From Burkholderia sp. Bp9142 (GTDB lineage: Bacteria > Pseudomonadota > Gammaproteobacteria > Burkholderiales > Burkholderiaceae): DNA of 64,000 bases. The DNA lies in contig NZ_QTPP01000001.1 in assembly GCF_003853415.1 (NCBI RefSeq), positions 310,001 to 374,000 of the forward strand, in the 5' to 3' direction. Positions 8,589 to 19,571 of this stretch are shown here, piece by piece. Position numbers and translations under genes: made by a program. The notes under the pieces are model-generated. The model had not been told where the DNA came from, did not search any database, and saw nothing but the letters and a program-made list of their open reading frames with translations. Position 1 is the stretch's first letter. Each line of letters starts with the position of its first letter.

Positions 8589-9506
8589 TCATTCGGGCTG
8601 CGGCGGCAGATACTCCATCTGCGACTCGTCGTAGAGCCGGTAGATCAGCGCCTGCATCGCGCGGATGTCCTCCGATTCGTCGAGCATCCGCATGCTCATG
8701 ATAATCGGCGACACGAGGTTCGGATCGTCGAGCGGCTTGTAGCTGATGTCGTCGCGCTTCAGGCCGTACACGCTGTGCGGCACGACCGACACGCCCTCGC
8801 CCATCGCGACGAGCCCGAGCGCGATCTGCAGCTCGCGCGTTTCATAGATGCGCCGCGGCTGCAGCGCGCGATCGTGGAACGCCGCGAGGACCTGGTCCGC
8901 ATAGCTCGGCCGCGGCGCCTTCGGAAAGATGATCAGCGTGTCGTTCACGAGATCGTGCAGCGACAGCACGGGCTTCGCGCCGTCGAGCACATGACCGACC
9001 GGCAGCGCGACGATCATCCGCTCCTCGCGCAGCACGACGCGCCGCACGCTCGGATCCTCGTGACGGATGCGCCCGAACCCGACGTCGATGCGCCCTTCCT
9101 TCAGCGCCTTGATCTGGTCCATCGTCGACATCTCGTGCAGGCTCAGCTCGACGGCCGGATACTCGCTGCGAAAGCGCCGGATGATCTTCGGCAGCATCCC
9201 GTACAGCGTCGAGCCGACGAAACCGACCGACATGCTCCGCTCGATCTTGCCGACCCGCTTCGTCATGGATTCGAGCTCGGTCGTCTGCGCGAGCAGCTGC
9301 ACCGCATGCGAATAGAAGAACCGCCCCGCGTCGGTCAGCTTCAACGGCCGCGCGTTGCGCTCGAACAGCGGCACGCCGAGCGCCTCCTCGAGTTGCTGGA
9401 TCTGCCGGCTGAGTGGCGGCTGCGCGATGTGCAGGCGCTCGGCCGCACGCGTGAAATTCCGCTCCTCGGCAACCGCGACGAAGTAGCGGAGGTGTCTCAA
9501 CTCCAT
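8589..9506 (-). CDS. LysR-family regulator of the CatM/BenM/CbnR type
   Basis: This 305-residue LysR protein begins MELRHLRYFVAVAEE and has the winged helix NFTRAAERLHIAQPPLSRQIQQLEE typical of regulators of catechol and chlorocatechol catabolism. The effector domain contains the matching segment VGFVGSTLYGMLPKIIRRF and the late stretch GEGVSVVPHSV. Such proteins activate aromatic-degradation operons in response to muconate-type inducers. No such operon is adjacent, so it may act on a distant target or have a different inducer. A GGGAGGG ribosome-binding site precedes the start, which excludes an in-frame start 32 codons upstream. Confidence 0.85.
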   Translation of the reverse strand: MELRHLRYFVAVAEERNFTRAAERLHIAQPPLSRQIQQLEEALGVPLFERNARPLKLTDAGRFFYSHAVQLLAQTTELESMTKRVGKIERSMSVGFVGSTLYGMLPKIIRRFRSEYPAVELSLHEMSTMDQIKALKEGRIDVGFGRIRHEDPSVRRVVLREERMIVALPVGHVLDGAKPVLSLHDLVNDTLIIFPKAPRPSYADQVLAAFHDRALQPRRIYETRELQIALGLVAMGEGVSVVPHSVYGLKRDDISYKPLDDPNLVSPIIMSMRMLDESEDIRAMQALIYRLYDESQMEYLPPQPE

Positions 9507-9671
9507 TTTCGAACCCTCCCGGACAGGCGACGGACGCTCATTCGGCCCCGTGCGGACACGTCCCTCGCCGGTCGTCCCGTGATCGCCTGCTCCCGATGCC
9601 ATGACGATACCTCACGGCGCACCGATACCGGTGCGAGCCGCGTCGCGCTCGCACCCGCGTCCGGCACCGCG

Positions 9672-9704
9672 CAAAGCAAAACGGGAAGCCGCCAGGCTTC
9701 CCGT
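9672..9704 (-). terminator. Intrinsic terminator after the DUF3717 gene
   Basis: Read on the minus strand this is a 10-base-pair stem (ACGGGAAGCC/GGCTTCCCGT, 4-base loop) followed by TTTTGCTTT. It lies 39 bases beyond the stop of the DUF3717 gene. Confidence 0.75.
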
Positions 9705-9742
9705 TGCTTCATCGACGCCGCGTCGCGGCATCGTCCCGCGCG

Positions 9743-9988
9743 TCATGCCTCGGTGGCGTACAGCGCATCGCGCTGCGCGTCGCTCAGCGAATCGAGCGGC
9801 ACGTCCGGCAGCCGATAGCAGATCATCGCGCCGTACAGCTCGGCCAGGCAGTTGCTGCCGGCGTCGAGCGCGTAGCCGTCCTCGCCGTCCGGCGCCGGCG
9901 GATACACTTCGCGCCACGCGTTGATCGCGGCTTCGATTCGCACGATGGAAACGGGTCCGGCCTTCCGCTCGGCGGGTGATGCGCTCAT
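9743..9988 (-). CDS. DUF3717 small protein
   Basis: The 81-residue cytoplasmic protein contains the conserved core IEAAINAWREVYP...LDAGSNCLAELYG...MICYR of DUF3717, a family of short proteins common in Burkholderia and relatives. No function is known. It has no signal peptide or membrane segment. A GAGG ribosome-binding site and a strong downstream terminator support it as a real monocistronic gene. It lies between a LysR gene and an amino-acid permease, neither of which informs its role. Confidence 0.8.
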   Translation of the reverse strand: MSASPAERKAGPVSIVRIEAAINAWREVYPPAPDGEDGYALDAGSNCLAELYGAMICYRLPDVPLDSLSDAQRDALYATEA

Positions 9989-10188
9989 GGATTCCTCTGG
10001 GTTGCGCGCTCCGCGCGCGGGGCCGTGCCGGCCCCGGCGGAACGATGAAAACGCCGGGCGCCGCCGGCCGCCGCAACAGGCGCGCGCCGGATGCCCGATC
10101 CGCGCCGCGCGCGTCGCGCCGGCCGGGCCGTGGCCCGGTAGGGTCGGGAAATATAACCGGCTTTGACCCCGTGCAGGGCAAAGCCGAC

Positions 10189-10219
10189 AAAAAAAACGGG
10201 AAGCCCGCGGGCTTCCCGT
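10189..10219 (-). terminator. Strong intrinsic terminator after the permease
   Basis: On the minus strand this is an 11-base-pair stem (ACGGGAAGCCC/GGGCTTCCCGT) followed by eight T. It lies 39 bases beyond the permease stop. Its stem core is the same as that of the DUF3717 terminator about 500 bases away. Confidence 0.9.
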
Positions 10220-10257
10220 CTTCGTTGCGCATCCCGCGGCAGCCGGCCGCACCGGCA

Positions 10258-11793
10258 TCAGCCCGCGGTTTCGCGGTTCGTCACGCGCGGCATCTGCGCG
10301 CCGCGGTTCGCGGCGACCCACGGCTTGATCTCCATGTCCTCGTAGCGCACCAAGCGGCTCTTGTACAGGAGCCGGTAGCCGAGCCACACGACGAGGAACA
10401 GCGGGATGCCAACGTAGGTCGCGGTCACGCCCGCCCAGTCGATCCGGTTCGCGAGGAACGCCTGATAGTCCTGCCCCAGCGCGATCACGAGACACAGCAC
10501 GAACGCGAAGATCGGGCCGAACGGGAACCACTTCGACTGGTACGGCAGCTGGTCGACCGCGTAGCCCTGCTTCACGTAGCCCTTGCGGAACCGGTAGTGG
10601 CTGATCGCGATGCCGAGCCACGCGATGAAGCCGGTCATGCCCGACGTGTTCAGCAGCCACAGGTACACCGTCTTGTCGCCGTACAGCGACGTGAAGAAGC
10701 ACAGCGCGCCGACGGCGGTCGTCGCGTACAGCGCGTTGCGCGGCACGCCGCCGGGCGACAGCTTCGCGAACAGCTTCGGCGCGCGGCCTTCCGTCGCGAG
10801 GTTGTAGAGCATCCGCGTCGACGCGTACATGCCCGAGTTGCCGGCCGACAGCACGGCCGTCAGGATCACCGCGTTCATCACGCCGGCCGCGAACGCGAGG
10901 CCCGCGTGGCGGAATACGAGCGTGAACGGGCTCACGCCGATGTCGGTCACGTCGCTCTTGAGCAGGTTCGGGTCGGTGTACGGAATCAGCACGCCGATCA
11001 CGAAGATCGCCAGCACGTAGAACAGCAGGATCCGCCAGAACACCTGGCGCACCGCGCGCGGGATCGTCGTGCGCGGGTGCTCCGATTCGCCGGCCGCGAT
11101 GCCGATCAGCTCGGTGCCCTGGAACGAGAAGCCCGCGATCATCGCGACGCCCATCAGCGCCGGCAGGCCGCCCGCGAACGGCGCGTCGCCGATCGTCAGG
11201 TTGCCCCAGCCGTTGCCCGGCGCCCCCTTCAGAATGCCGAAGATCATCAGCAGGCCGACGCCGATGAACGCGACCACCGTGACGACCTTGATCAGCGCGA
11301 ACCAGTATTCGGCTTCGCCGAAGCCGCGCACGGTCAGCGCGTTGAGCAGGAACATCACGCCGAGGAACGCGGCGCTCCACCAGACGCCCGGCACGTCCGG
11401 GAACCAGTAGTGCATCACGAGCTGCGCGGCGACGAGTTCGACCGCGATCGTCACGGCCCAGTTGTACCAGTAGTTCCAGCCGAGCGCGAAACCGAAGCCT
11501 TCGTCGACGTATTTCGCGCCGTAGGTCGCGAACGAGCCCGACACCGGCATGAACGCGGCCATTTCGCCGAGGCTCGTCATCAGGAAGTAGACCATCAGGC
11601 CGATCAGCATGTACGCGAGCATCGCGCCGCCGGGGCCGGCCTGCGAGATCGACGCGCCGGACGCGACGAACAGGCCCGTGCCGATCGAGCCGCCGATGGC
11701 GATCATCGTCAGGTGGCGCGCCTTCAGCGCGCGATGAAGCTTGGGTGGGTTCGCGGACGAACCGGGTGGGTCGGAATTCGGAATTACGGACAT
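10258..11793 (-). CDS. Amino-acid permease of the APC/AAT family, LysP-like
   Basis: The 511-residue protein has about twelve membrane segments. The AAT-family signature near the start (LHRALKARHLTMIAIGGSIG, then GLFVASG) is that of lysine and basic/aromatic amino-acid permeases, and the C-terminal region also matches LysP. It should import an amino acid by proton symport across the inner membrane. LysP is the best match by memory of the family, but substrate cannot be read reliably. The start was placed at MSVIPNSD, 27 codons inside the longest frame, because the preceding arginine-rich stretch is atypical. No ribosome-binding site clearly decides this. Confidence 0.85.
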   Translation of the reverse strand: MSVIPNSDPPGSSANPPKLHRALKARHLTMIAIGGSIGTGLFVASGASISQAGPGGAMLAYMLIGLMVYFLMTSLGEMAAFMPVSGSFATYGAKYVDEGFGFALGWNYWYNWAVTIAVELVAAQLVMHYWFPDVPGVWWSAAFLGVMFLLNALTVRGFGEAEYWFALIKVVTVVAFIGVGLLMIFGILKGAPGNGWGNLTIGDAPFAGGLPALMGVAMIAGFSFQGTELIGIAAGESEHPRTTIPRAVRQVFWRILLFYVLAIFVIGVLIPYTDPNLLKSDVTDIGVSPFTLVFRHAGLAFAAGVMNAVILTAVLSAGNSGMYASTRMLYNLATEGRAPKLFAKLSPGGVPRNALYATTAVGALCFFTSLYGDKTVYLWLLNTSGMTGFIAWLGIAISHYRFRKGYVKQGYAVDQLPYQSKWFPFGPIFAFVLCLVIALGQDYQAFLANRIDWAGVTATYVGIPLFLVVWLGYRLLYKSRLVRYEDMEIKPWVAANRGAQMPRVTNRETAG

Positions 11794-12366
11794 AAACGAG
11801 ACGAACGTTGAACGGGCCGGCATCCGGAGCCGGCGCACGCGGGATCGGGGCGCGGCGCGCCGCCTGCGATGCATTCGATACGGCCCCGATACGCGTTGCG
11901 CGCCGGGCGCCTGCGGCGAAGCGCGGATTCTACCTGATTCGCCGGACAGACAAGCTCAGGTCCGGGCGCCCGTGCCAACCCGTCCGGACGCCGCGGAATC
12001 AACGAGTTGGATGCGGCATGGGGCGACGACATGCCGGCGCGGCCGTGCACCGCGCCCCCAAACCATGCATGTGGAGCGGTTATCCGGCGATACCCGGTTC
12101 ACCGATACGTAATCGTTCCGGCAATGCCGCCTTAAAACGACAGATCGATCGCCATTTACGTCAATAATCAGACGAAACGCGCTCCATAATTGATTCAAAT
12201 CAAATCGGACATATCCGGTAACGATGCGTAATCGTTCCGCATCGCCTTATGCGCATGCATGTTTTGCATCTTCGCGACCAAATTCGGGAATTCGCGAGAT
12301 AATACCGATTAATTCGAAATAATCAGCGCGTCGGAGCCGTCGACGACGTGAATATCGCCCCCGAGG
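11794..12366. other. Long intergenic region with a direct repeat
   Basis: No gene is visible between the divergent permease and diguanylate cyclase genes. The right half is AT-richer than its surroundings. It carries a near-perfect 17-base direct repeat (GATACGTAATCGTTCCG at 12104-12120 and GATGCGTAATCGTTCCG at 12223-12239), each preceded by ATCCGG-like sequence. The copies end about 250 and 130 bases before the cyclase start and may be regulator sites. I recognise no riboswitch. Confidence 0.5.
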
Positions 12367-13896
12367 ATGAAGCCACACCCGCTGCTCGCTGCGCTGCGCC
12401 GCCCTACCGCGTCGGCCGTGGCACGCATTCTGTCGCCCCGCGGCGTGCTCGTCGCGGGCATCGTGCTGCTTCTGTTCAGTTGGGGACTCTCCACGTCGCT
12501 TTTGATCGAGGCACGCCACGACGCGTATGACCATGCGGTCGAAAATGCGCGCAACCTGATGCTGCTGATCGAGCGCGATATTTCCCGCAATATCGAACTG
12601 TATGATCTGTCGCTGCAAAACGTGGTCGACGGTCTCGCCGATCCGGAACTGGCGGCATTGCCGCCGAACCAGCGCCACCGGCTGCTGTTCGACCGCGCGG
12701 CCAGCGGCGCCTATCTCGGCGCCATTTTCGTGATGGATCCGCACGGCAATATCGTGATCGATTCGGGCTCGGCGCCGCCGCGGCAAGGCAATTTCGCCGA
12801 CCGCGAATATTTCACCGTGCATCGCGACCGGCTTGCCCAGGGCCTCTACATCAGCCGGCCGTATGCGTCCCGGCTGCGCGGCGGCGCGCTGACGATCGCG
12901 CTCAGCCGCCGGATCACGCTGGCCGACGGCTCGTTCGGCGGGATCGTCGTCGGCACGCTCAGCATCGACTACTTCCGCGCGCTGCTCGACGGTCTCGCGG
13001 TCGGCAAGCACGGCAGCGCGGCGATCGTGGAGGAGAACGGCGCGCTCGTGTCCCGCCTGCCGTACGATGCGCGCGTGGTCGGCCTCGACCTTCACGGCGC
13101 CCCGCTCTTCATCGAGGCACAGCGCCGCAGCGAAGGCGCGCTGACGGGCGTCGGCGCGATCGACGGCGTGCGCCGCGTCTATGTTTACAAGCATCTCGCG
13201 CATCTCCCGCTCATCGTCGACGTCGCGCCCGCCGAGATCGACATCTACGCATCGTGGCGCCATCGCGCGATCTGGACCGTCGTGCTGATGGGCCTGTTTA
13301 CCGCGTTCATCGCCGGGGGCTCGCTCGCGCTGTCGCGCGAACTCGCGCGCCGGCAGATCGCCGAGTCGAAGCTGTACCGGCTCGCGCACACCGATTCGCT
13401 GACCGGCCTCGACAACCGCGGCACATTCGATGCGGTGCTCGCGAAGGAAGCGCAGCGCGCGGCGCGCAGCGGCCGCCCGCTGTCGGTGCTGTTCGTCGAC
13501 GTCGATCATTTCAAGGCGTTCAACGACTACTACGGCCACCTCGCCGGCGACGACGTGCTGCGCCGCGTCGCGCAATCCGCGTCGCGCTGCCTGCGCCGCG
13601 ACAGCGACCACGTCGCGCGCTACGGCGGCGAGGAATTCGTCGTCACGCTGCCCGACACCGACGCGCGGGGCGCGGCGACCGTCGCCGAAGCGATCCGCCG
13701 CGCGATCGCCGGGCTCGACATCGCGCACGGCCGCAGCCCGTACGGGCACGTGACGGCGAGCATCGGCAGCGCGACCGCCACCGGGCGCGTGAACGCCGCG
13801 ACGCTGCTGCGGCTGGCCGACGAGGCGCTGTACCGCGCGAAGTCGGGCGGCCGCAATCGCGTGTCGGACGCCGCGGCGAACACGGCCGACGCGTGA
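12367..13896 (+). CDS. Membrane diguanylate cyclase with an extracytoplasmic sensor domain
   Basis: The 509-residue protein has a membrane helix (about 25-47), a periplasmic PDC/Cache-type sensor region (about 50-290), a second helix (about 297-320) and a C-terminal GGDEF domain. The active site is GGEEF at residues 420-424. An RDSD motif five residues earlier matches the RxxD inhibitory site, so c-di-GMP product inhibition should be intact. It should make c-di-GMP from two GTP in response to an external signal. No EAL domain is present. The start has GAGG almost touching the ATG, so an upstream start such as the nearby GTG is possible. Confidence 0.9.
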   Translation: MKPHPLLAALRRPTASAVARILSPRGVLVAGIVLLLFSWGLSTSLLIEARHDAYDHAVENARNLMLLIERDISRNIELYDLSLQNVVDGLADPELAALPPNQRHRLLFDRAASGAYLGAIFVMDPHGNIVIDSGSAPPRQGNFADREYFTVHRDRLAQGLYISRPYASRLRGGALTIALSRRITLADGSFGGIVVGTLSIDYFRALLDGLAVGKHGSAAIVEENGALVSRLPYDARVVGLDLHGAPLFIEAQRRSEGALTGVGAIDGVRRVYVYKHLAHLPLIVDVAPAEIDIYASWRHRAIWTVVLMGLFTAFIAGGSLALSRELARRQIAESKLYRLAHTDSLTGLDNRGTFDAVLAKEAQRAARSGRPLSVLFVDVDHFKAFNDYYGHLAGDDVLRRVAQSASRCLRRDSDHVARYGGEEFVVTLPDTDARGAATVAEAIRRAIAGLDIAHGRSPYGHVTASIGSATATGRVNAATLLRLADEALYRAKSGGRNRVSDAAANTADA

Positions 13897-14039
13897 CGCC
13901 GCGGCCGGCCGCGCCGCGCCGCGCTGCCGCGCCATGGACAGCCCGCGCGCGTTCGGCTAGCGTTACGTCAGCTGCGCGTGCGGCGCGGCGCCGGCCCGCG
14001 CGGGCCGCCCGCGCGTGTCCCTGCCACCCCCGCTCCGTC

Positions 14040-15107
14040 ATGACCGCCTCGCTCCCCGCCCGACTGCCGCCGCTCCTGCGTCACGCGCTCCGTCCACTGC
14101 TGGACCCGTACCGCCGCTACCGGCACGCGAAGCTGATCCATGCGGCGCGCGTCGCGCTCGCGATCCTCGTGTCGATCGCCTTGTCCACCGGCCTGCGCGT
14201 GCCGCACGGCGAATGGTCGACGATCACCGTGCTGATCGTCGTCGGCGGGCTGCAGCATCACGGCAACATCCGCAAGAAGGCGGCCGAGCGCGCGCTCGGC
14301 ACGTCGATCGGCGCGCTCGCGGGGCTCGGGCTGATCCTGCTCTACTCCGTCCTGCACGCGCCGCTCGCGATCTACCTGCTGATGGCGATCGCGTGCGGGA
14401 TCTGCGCGTATCACGCGATCGGCAAGGCCGGCTATATCGCGCTGCTGTCGGCGATCACGATGGTGATCGTCGCCGGACACGGCGACAACGAGATCGTCGA
14501 CGGCCTGTGGCGTGCGGTCAACGTGCTGGCCGGCATCGCGATCGCGCTGGCGTTCTCGTTCGCGCTGCCGCTCTATGCGACCTACTCGTGGCGCTACAAG
14601 CTCGCCGACGCGCTGCGCGCGTGCGCGGCCGTGCACGCGCGGCTCGCGGGCGACCGCCACGTGAGCGACGACGCGCACCTGAAGGAAATGGCCGCGCTGA
14701 GCGCGCTGCTGGTGCAGCTGCGTTCGCTGATGCCGTCGGTGTCGAAGGAATGCGAGATCTCGGTCACGCACCTCGAGGCGATCCAGCGCAGCCTGCGCCT
14801 GTGCATCGGCTACCTGGAGATCCTGTCGAGCATGGTGCCGGCCCGCGACGACCTCGCCGCCCGCGAATACATGCGAACCGGGATGAAGGCCGTGAACCGG
14901 CGCATCCGCGACACGCTCGTCCGGGCGAGCCGCGCGCTCAAGTTCGGCACGCCGAGCCGGCTCGCGCCGCGCCGCCGGCCGGCCGATCCGCCGCACGACG
15001 CGCCGCCGCCGTTGTCGGGCTACGTGTCGATCACGGCCAAGCTGGCCGGCGAAGTGGACCAGTTGCGCGAGAAACTGCTCGATACCGCGCAGGCGTGGAA
15101 TATCTGA
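14040..15107 (+). CDS. FUSC-family membrane protein
   Basis: The 355-residue protein has a block of about six membrane segments (near residues 34-185) with the FUSC/aromatic-acid-exporter motif GLRVPHGEWSTITVLIVVGG. A cytoplasmic helical region and a proline-rich stretch follow. FUSC proteins resemble half of AaeB or YccS and are associated with efflux of aromatic acids or with fusaric-acid resistance, but here there is no membrane-fusion partner and the protein is about half the length of YccS. Substrate is unknown. It lies on the same strand as the cyclase, 143 bases downstream, and may be cotranscribed. Confidence 0.8.
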   Translation: MTASLPARLPPLLRHALRPLLDPYRRYRHAKLIHAARVALAILVSIALSTGLRVPHGEWSTITVLIVVGGLQHHGNIRKKAAERALGTSIGALAGLGLILLYSVLHAPLAIYLLMAIACGICAYHAIGKAGYIALLSAITMVIVAGHGDNEIVDGLWRAVNVLAGIAIALAFSFALPLYATYSWRYKLADALRACAAVHARLAGDRHVSDDAHLKEMAALSALLVQLRSLMPSVSKECEISVTHLEAIQRSLRLCIGYLEILSSMVPARDDLAAREYMRTGMKAVNRRIRDTLVRASRALKFGTPSRLAPRRRPADPPHDAPPPLSGYVSITAKLAGEVDQLREKLLDTAQAWNI

Positions 15108-16774
<1,667 letters not shown>

Positions 16775-16790
16775 GCCGCTTCGTTCGAAG

Positions 16791-16819
16791 CCGGGGCGCG
16801 TAGCCGATACGCGCCCCGG
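16791..16819. terminator. Hairpin after argG
   Basis: A perfect 12-base-pair stem, CCGGGGCGCGTA/TACGCGCCCCGG, with a 5-base loop, lies 16 bases past the argG stop. There is no T-run, so it may stabilise the end or act in both directions between argG and the convergent transporter. Confidence 0.55.
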
Positions 16820-16898
16820 CCGGGCAGGCCGTGTATGCGACGTCGCATGCGCGGCCTGCCGTTCCTCCCCCGGCTTCTCCCCTTCCTGCTTTCCCCCG

Positions 16899-18203
16899 CT
16901 ACCGCATCACGCCCGACGCGACCCGCTCGCGCGCGCCCTTGCGGCTCAGCATCAGCGTGACGACCGCCGACACCGCGAGCGTGCCCGCCACCACGTATAG
17001 CCCGGCCGCATACCCGCCCGTCACATGCTTGAGCCAGCCGATCGCGAACGGCCCGACGAAGCCGCCGAGGTTGCCGATCGAATTGATCATCGCGATCCCC
17101 GCGGCCGCGCCGGCGCCTGACAGGAACGCGCTCGGCATCGCCCACAGCGGCGCCTTCGCGGCGCTGATCCCGATGTTGACGACGACCAGCGCGAGCACAG
17201 TCAGGAGCGCGGTGCTCGCCTGCCCCGCGAACACGAAGCCGATGCAGGCCAGCACGCACGGCATCACGACGTGCCACGTGCGCTCGCCGGTGCGATCCGA
17301 ATGCCGCGCCCATCCGATCATCGCGACGACCGCGGCAATGCTCGGGATGCCGGTCAGCAAGCCCGTCTGCAACGCGCTGAAGCCGAACTGCCTGACCATC
17401 AGCGGCGCCCACAGGCCGAGCGTATAGAGCCCTGCCGACGTGCCGAAGTAGATCAGCGCGAGCGCCAGCACGCGCGGGTCGCGCAGCGCCTGCCACGCGC
17501 CGGCCGTGTGCCCGGCATGCGTGTGCCGCGCGTCGGCCTCGGACTTCAGCTTCGCGATCAGCCAGTCGCGCTCGTCCGGTTGCAGCCACGCGGCCTTCGA
17601 CGGCGCATCGGTCAGGCACTTCAGCACGACGAAGCCGAGCACGACCGCGGGCAGCGCCTCGACGATGTACAGCATCTGCCAGTCGGCGAGCCCGAACATC
17701 GGCGGCATCTGCATGATCGCGCCCGACAGCGGCGAACCGATCGCGGTCGAGATCGGCGCGGCCGCCATGAACCACGCGGCGGCCACCGCGCGCTGCTTCG
17801 CGGGAAACCACAGACTCAGGTACAGGATGATGCCGGGGAAGAATCCGGCTTCGGCCATGCCGAGCAGGAAGCGCAGCACGTAGAAGCTCGTCGGCCCGGC
17901 CGCGAACGCGGACACCGCCGACACGATGCCCCACGTGACCATCACGCGCGCGATCCAGATGCGTGCGCCGACGCGATGGAGTATCAGATTGCTCGGTACT
18001 TCGAACAGAAAATAGCCGATGAAGAACAGGCCGCCGCCGAGTCCGAACGCGGTCGGCGACAGGCCGATCGCCTTGTTCATCGTCATCGCCGCGAAGCCGA
18101 CGTTGACGCGATCGAGAAAGCTGACGAAGTAAAGCAGCATCACGAACGGAATGATGCGCCACATCAGTTTCCGCGCGACGCGGGTTTCCAGATCCGCTTG
18201 CAT
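16899..18203 (-). CDS. MFS transporter of the anion:cation symporter family
   Basis: The 434-residue protein has twelve predicted membrane segments. Its start RIIPFVMLLYFVSFLDRVNVGFA is the ACS-family signature shared by tartrate (TtuB), phthalate and galactarate transporters. It should import an organic acid with protons. It lies 189 bases downstream of, and in line with, a tartrate-dehydrogenase-like gene, so tartrate, malate or a related dicarboxylate is the likely substrate. An AAGGAGGAG ribosome-binding site precedes the ATG. The family call is firm; the substrate is contextual inference. Confidence 0.85.
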   Translation of the reverse strand: MQADLETRVARKLMWRIIPFVMLLYFVSFLDRVNVGFAAMTMNKAIGLSPTAFGLGGGLFFIGYFLFEVPSNLILHRVGARIWIARVMVTWGIVSAVSAFAAGPTSFYVLRFLLGMAEAGFFPGIILYLSLWFPAKQRAVAAAWFMAAAPISTAIGSPLSGAIMQMPPMFGLADWQMLYIVEALPAVVLGFVVLKCLTDAPSKAAWLQPDERDWLIAKLKSEADARHTHAGHTAGAWQALRDPRVLALALIYFGTSAGLYTLGLWAPLMVRQFGFSALQTGLLTGIPSIAAVVAMIGWARHSDRTGERTWHVVMPCVLACIGFVFAGQASTALLTVLALVVVNIGISAAKAPLWAMPSAFLSGAGAAAGIAMINSIGNLGGFVGPFAIGWLKHVTGGYAAGLYVVAGTLAVSAVVTLMLSRKGARERVASGVMR

Positions 18204-18392
18204 GTGTCTCCTCCTTCGAGGTCGAGCCGTGCGCTGTGCGCGCGTGCTCGGTGGGTGCCGGCCGGCGTCACGGCGAAACGTGTACGCCGGCGCCCGGCTC
18301 GCATCGAATGCGCGAGTCGCGGGCAGAAAATTCGAGGGCGGTGAATCAACGGCGAACGGCTGCGCACGCGGCCGTCACCGTCCTCGTTGCCG

Positions 18393-19475
18393 TCAGGCCG
18401 CGACCGCCGCGTTCGCGACGCGCTCGCAGACGGCGGCCGTCACCTGCGCGGTCGTCGCGCTGCCGCCGAGGTCGCGCGTATGCAGCGACGGATCGGCCGT
18501 CACGGCCTCGATCGCCTGCATCACGCGCGCGGCCGCTTGCGTCTCGCCGAGATGCTCGAGCAGCATCACGACCGACCAGAACGTGCCGACCGGATTCGCG
18601 AGGCCCTTGCCCATGATGTCGAACGCGGAGCCGTGGATCGGCTCGAACATCGACGGATAGCGGCGCTCGGGATCGATGTTGCCGGTCGGCGCGATGCCGA
18701 GACTGCCGGCGAGCGCGGCGGCGAGATCGCTGAGGATGTCCGCGTGCAGGTTCGTCGCGACGATCGTGTCGAGCGACGCCGGGCGGTTCACCATGCGCGC
18801 GGTCGCGGCGTCGACGAGTTCCTTGTCCCACGTGACGTCGGGAAATTCCTGCGCGACCTGCCTCGCGATCTCGTCCCACATCACCATCGCGTGACGCTGC
18901 GCGTTGCTCTTCGTGATGACGGTCAGCAGCTTGCGCGGACGCGACTGCGCGAGCCGGAACGCGAAGCGCATGATGCGTTCGACGCCGGCACGCGTGAGGA
19001 TCGACACGTCGGTCGCGGCCTCGATCGGATGACCCTGGTGCACGCGGCCGCCGACGCCCGCGTATTCGCCCTCCGAGTTCTCGCGCACGATCACCCAGTT
19101 CAGGTCGTCCGGCCCGCAGCGCTTCAGCGGCGCGTCGATGCCGGGCAGGATGCGCGTCGGGCGCACGTTCGCGTACTGGTCGAAGCCCTGGCAGATCTTC
19201 AGGCGCAGGCCCCACAGCGTCACGTGGTCGGGCACGTCGGGGTCGCCCGCCGAGCCGAACAGGATCGCGTCCTTGCCGCGCAGCGCGTCGAGGCCGTCGG
19301 CCGGCATCATCGCGCCGTGCCGGCGGTAGTAATCGGCGCCCCAGTCGAAATCCTCGAACTCGAACGCAAAGCGGTCGCTGCCGCGAGCCAGCGCTTCCAG
19401 CACCTGCTTGCCGGCCGGCACCACTTCCTTGCCGATGCCGTCGCCGGGAATGGTCGCGATACGGTAGGTCTTCAT
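18393..19475 (-). CDS. Tartrate/D-malate dehydrogenase (TtuC/DmlA type)
   Basis: The 360-residue protein belongs to the isocitrate/isopropylmalate dehydrogenase superfamily. It has the TtuC/DmlA features TIPGDGIGKEV at the N-terminus, the WVIVRENSEGEYAGVGGR substrate loop, the NLHADILSDLAA metal-binding segment and EPIHGSAFDIMGKGLANP near the NAD site. Enzymes of this group oxidise tartrate or D-malate with NAD and a divalent metal. A GAGGAT ribosome-binding site supports the start, 12 codons inside the longest frame. The downstream MFS transporter and divergent LysR regulator complete a typical hydroxy-dicarboxylate utilisation unit. Tartrate and D-malate cannot be separated by sequence reading alone. 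Confidence 0.88.
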   Translation of the reverse strand: MKTYRIATIPGDGIGKEVVPAGKQVLEALARGSDRFAFEFEDFDWGADYYRRHGAMMPADGLDALRGKDAILFGSAGDPDVPDHVTLWGLRLKICQGFDQYANVRPTRILPGIDAPLKRCGPDDLNWVIVRENSEGEYAGVGGRVHQGHPIEAATDVSILTRAGVERIMRFAFRLAQSRPRKLLTVITKSNAQRHAMVMWDEIARQVAQEFPDVTWDKELVDAATARMVNRPASLDTIVATNLHADILSDLAAALAGSLGIAPTGNIDPERRYPSMFEPIHGSAFDIMGKGLANPVGTFWSVVMLLEHLGETQAAARVMQAIEAVTADPSLHTRDLGGSATTAQVTAAVCERVANAAVAA

Positions 19476-19547
19476 GCTGACATCCTCGATTGATCGTGAG
19501 CGTGAAGGCACTTTACCGAACCGGAAGTGCAGGAACCGGTGCTAGAC

Positions 19548-19568
19548 TCAAAGCATCTTTAACTTTGA
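19548..19568. promoter_or_regulatory. LysR-type operator
   Basis: TCAAAG-N9-CTTTGA is an inverted repeat of the T-N11-A class. It sits in the 96-base gap between the dehydrogenase and its divergent LysR gene and ends three bases before the LysR start codon. Autoregulation from this position is plausible. Confidence 0.55.
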
Positions 19569-19571
19569 TTC

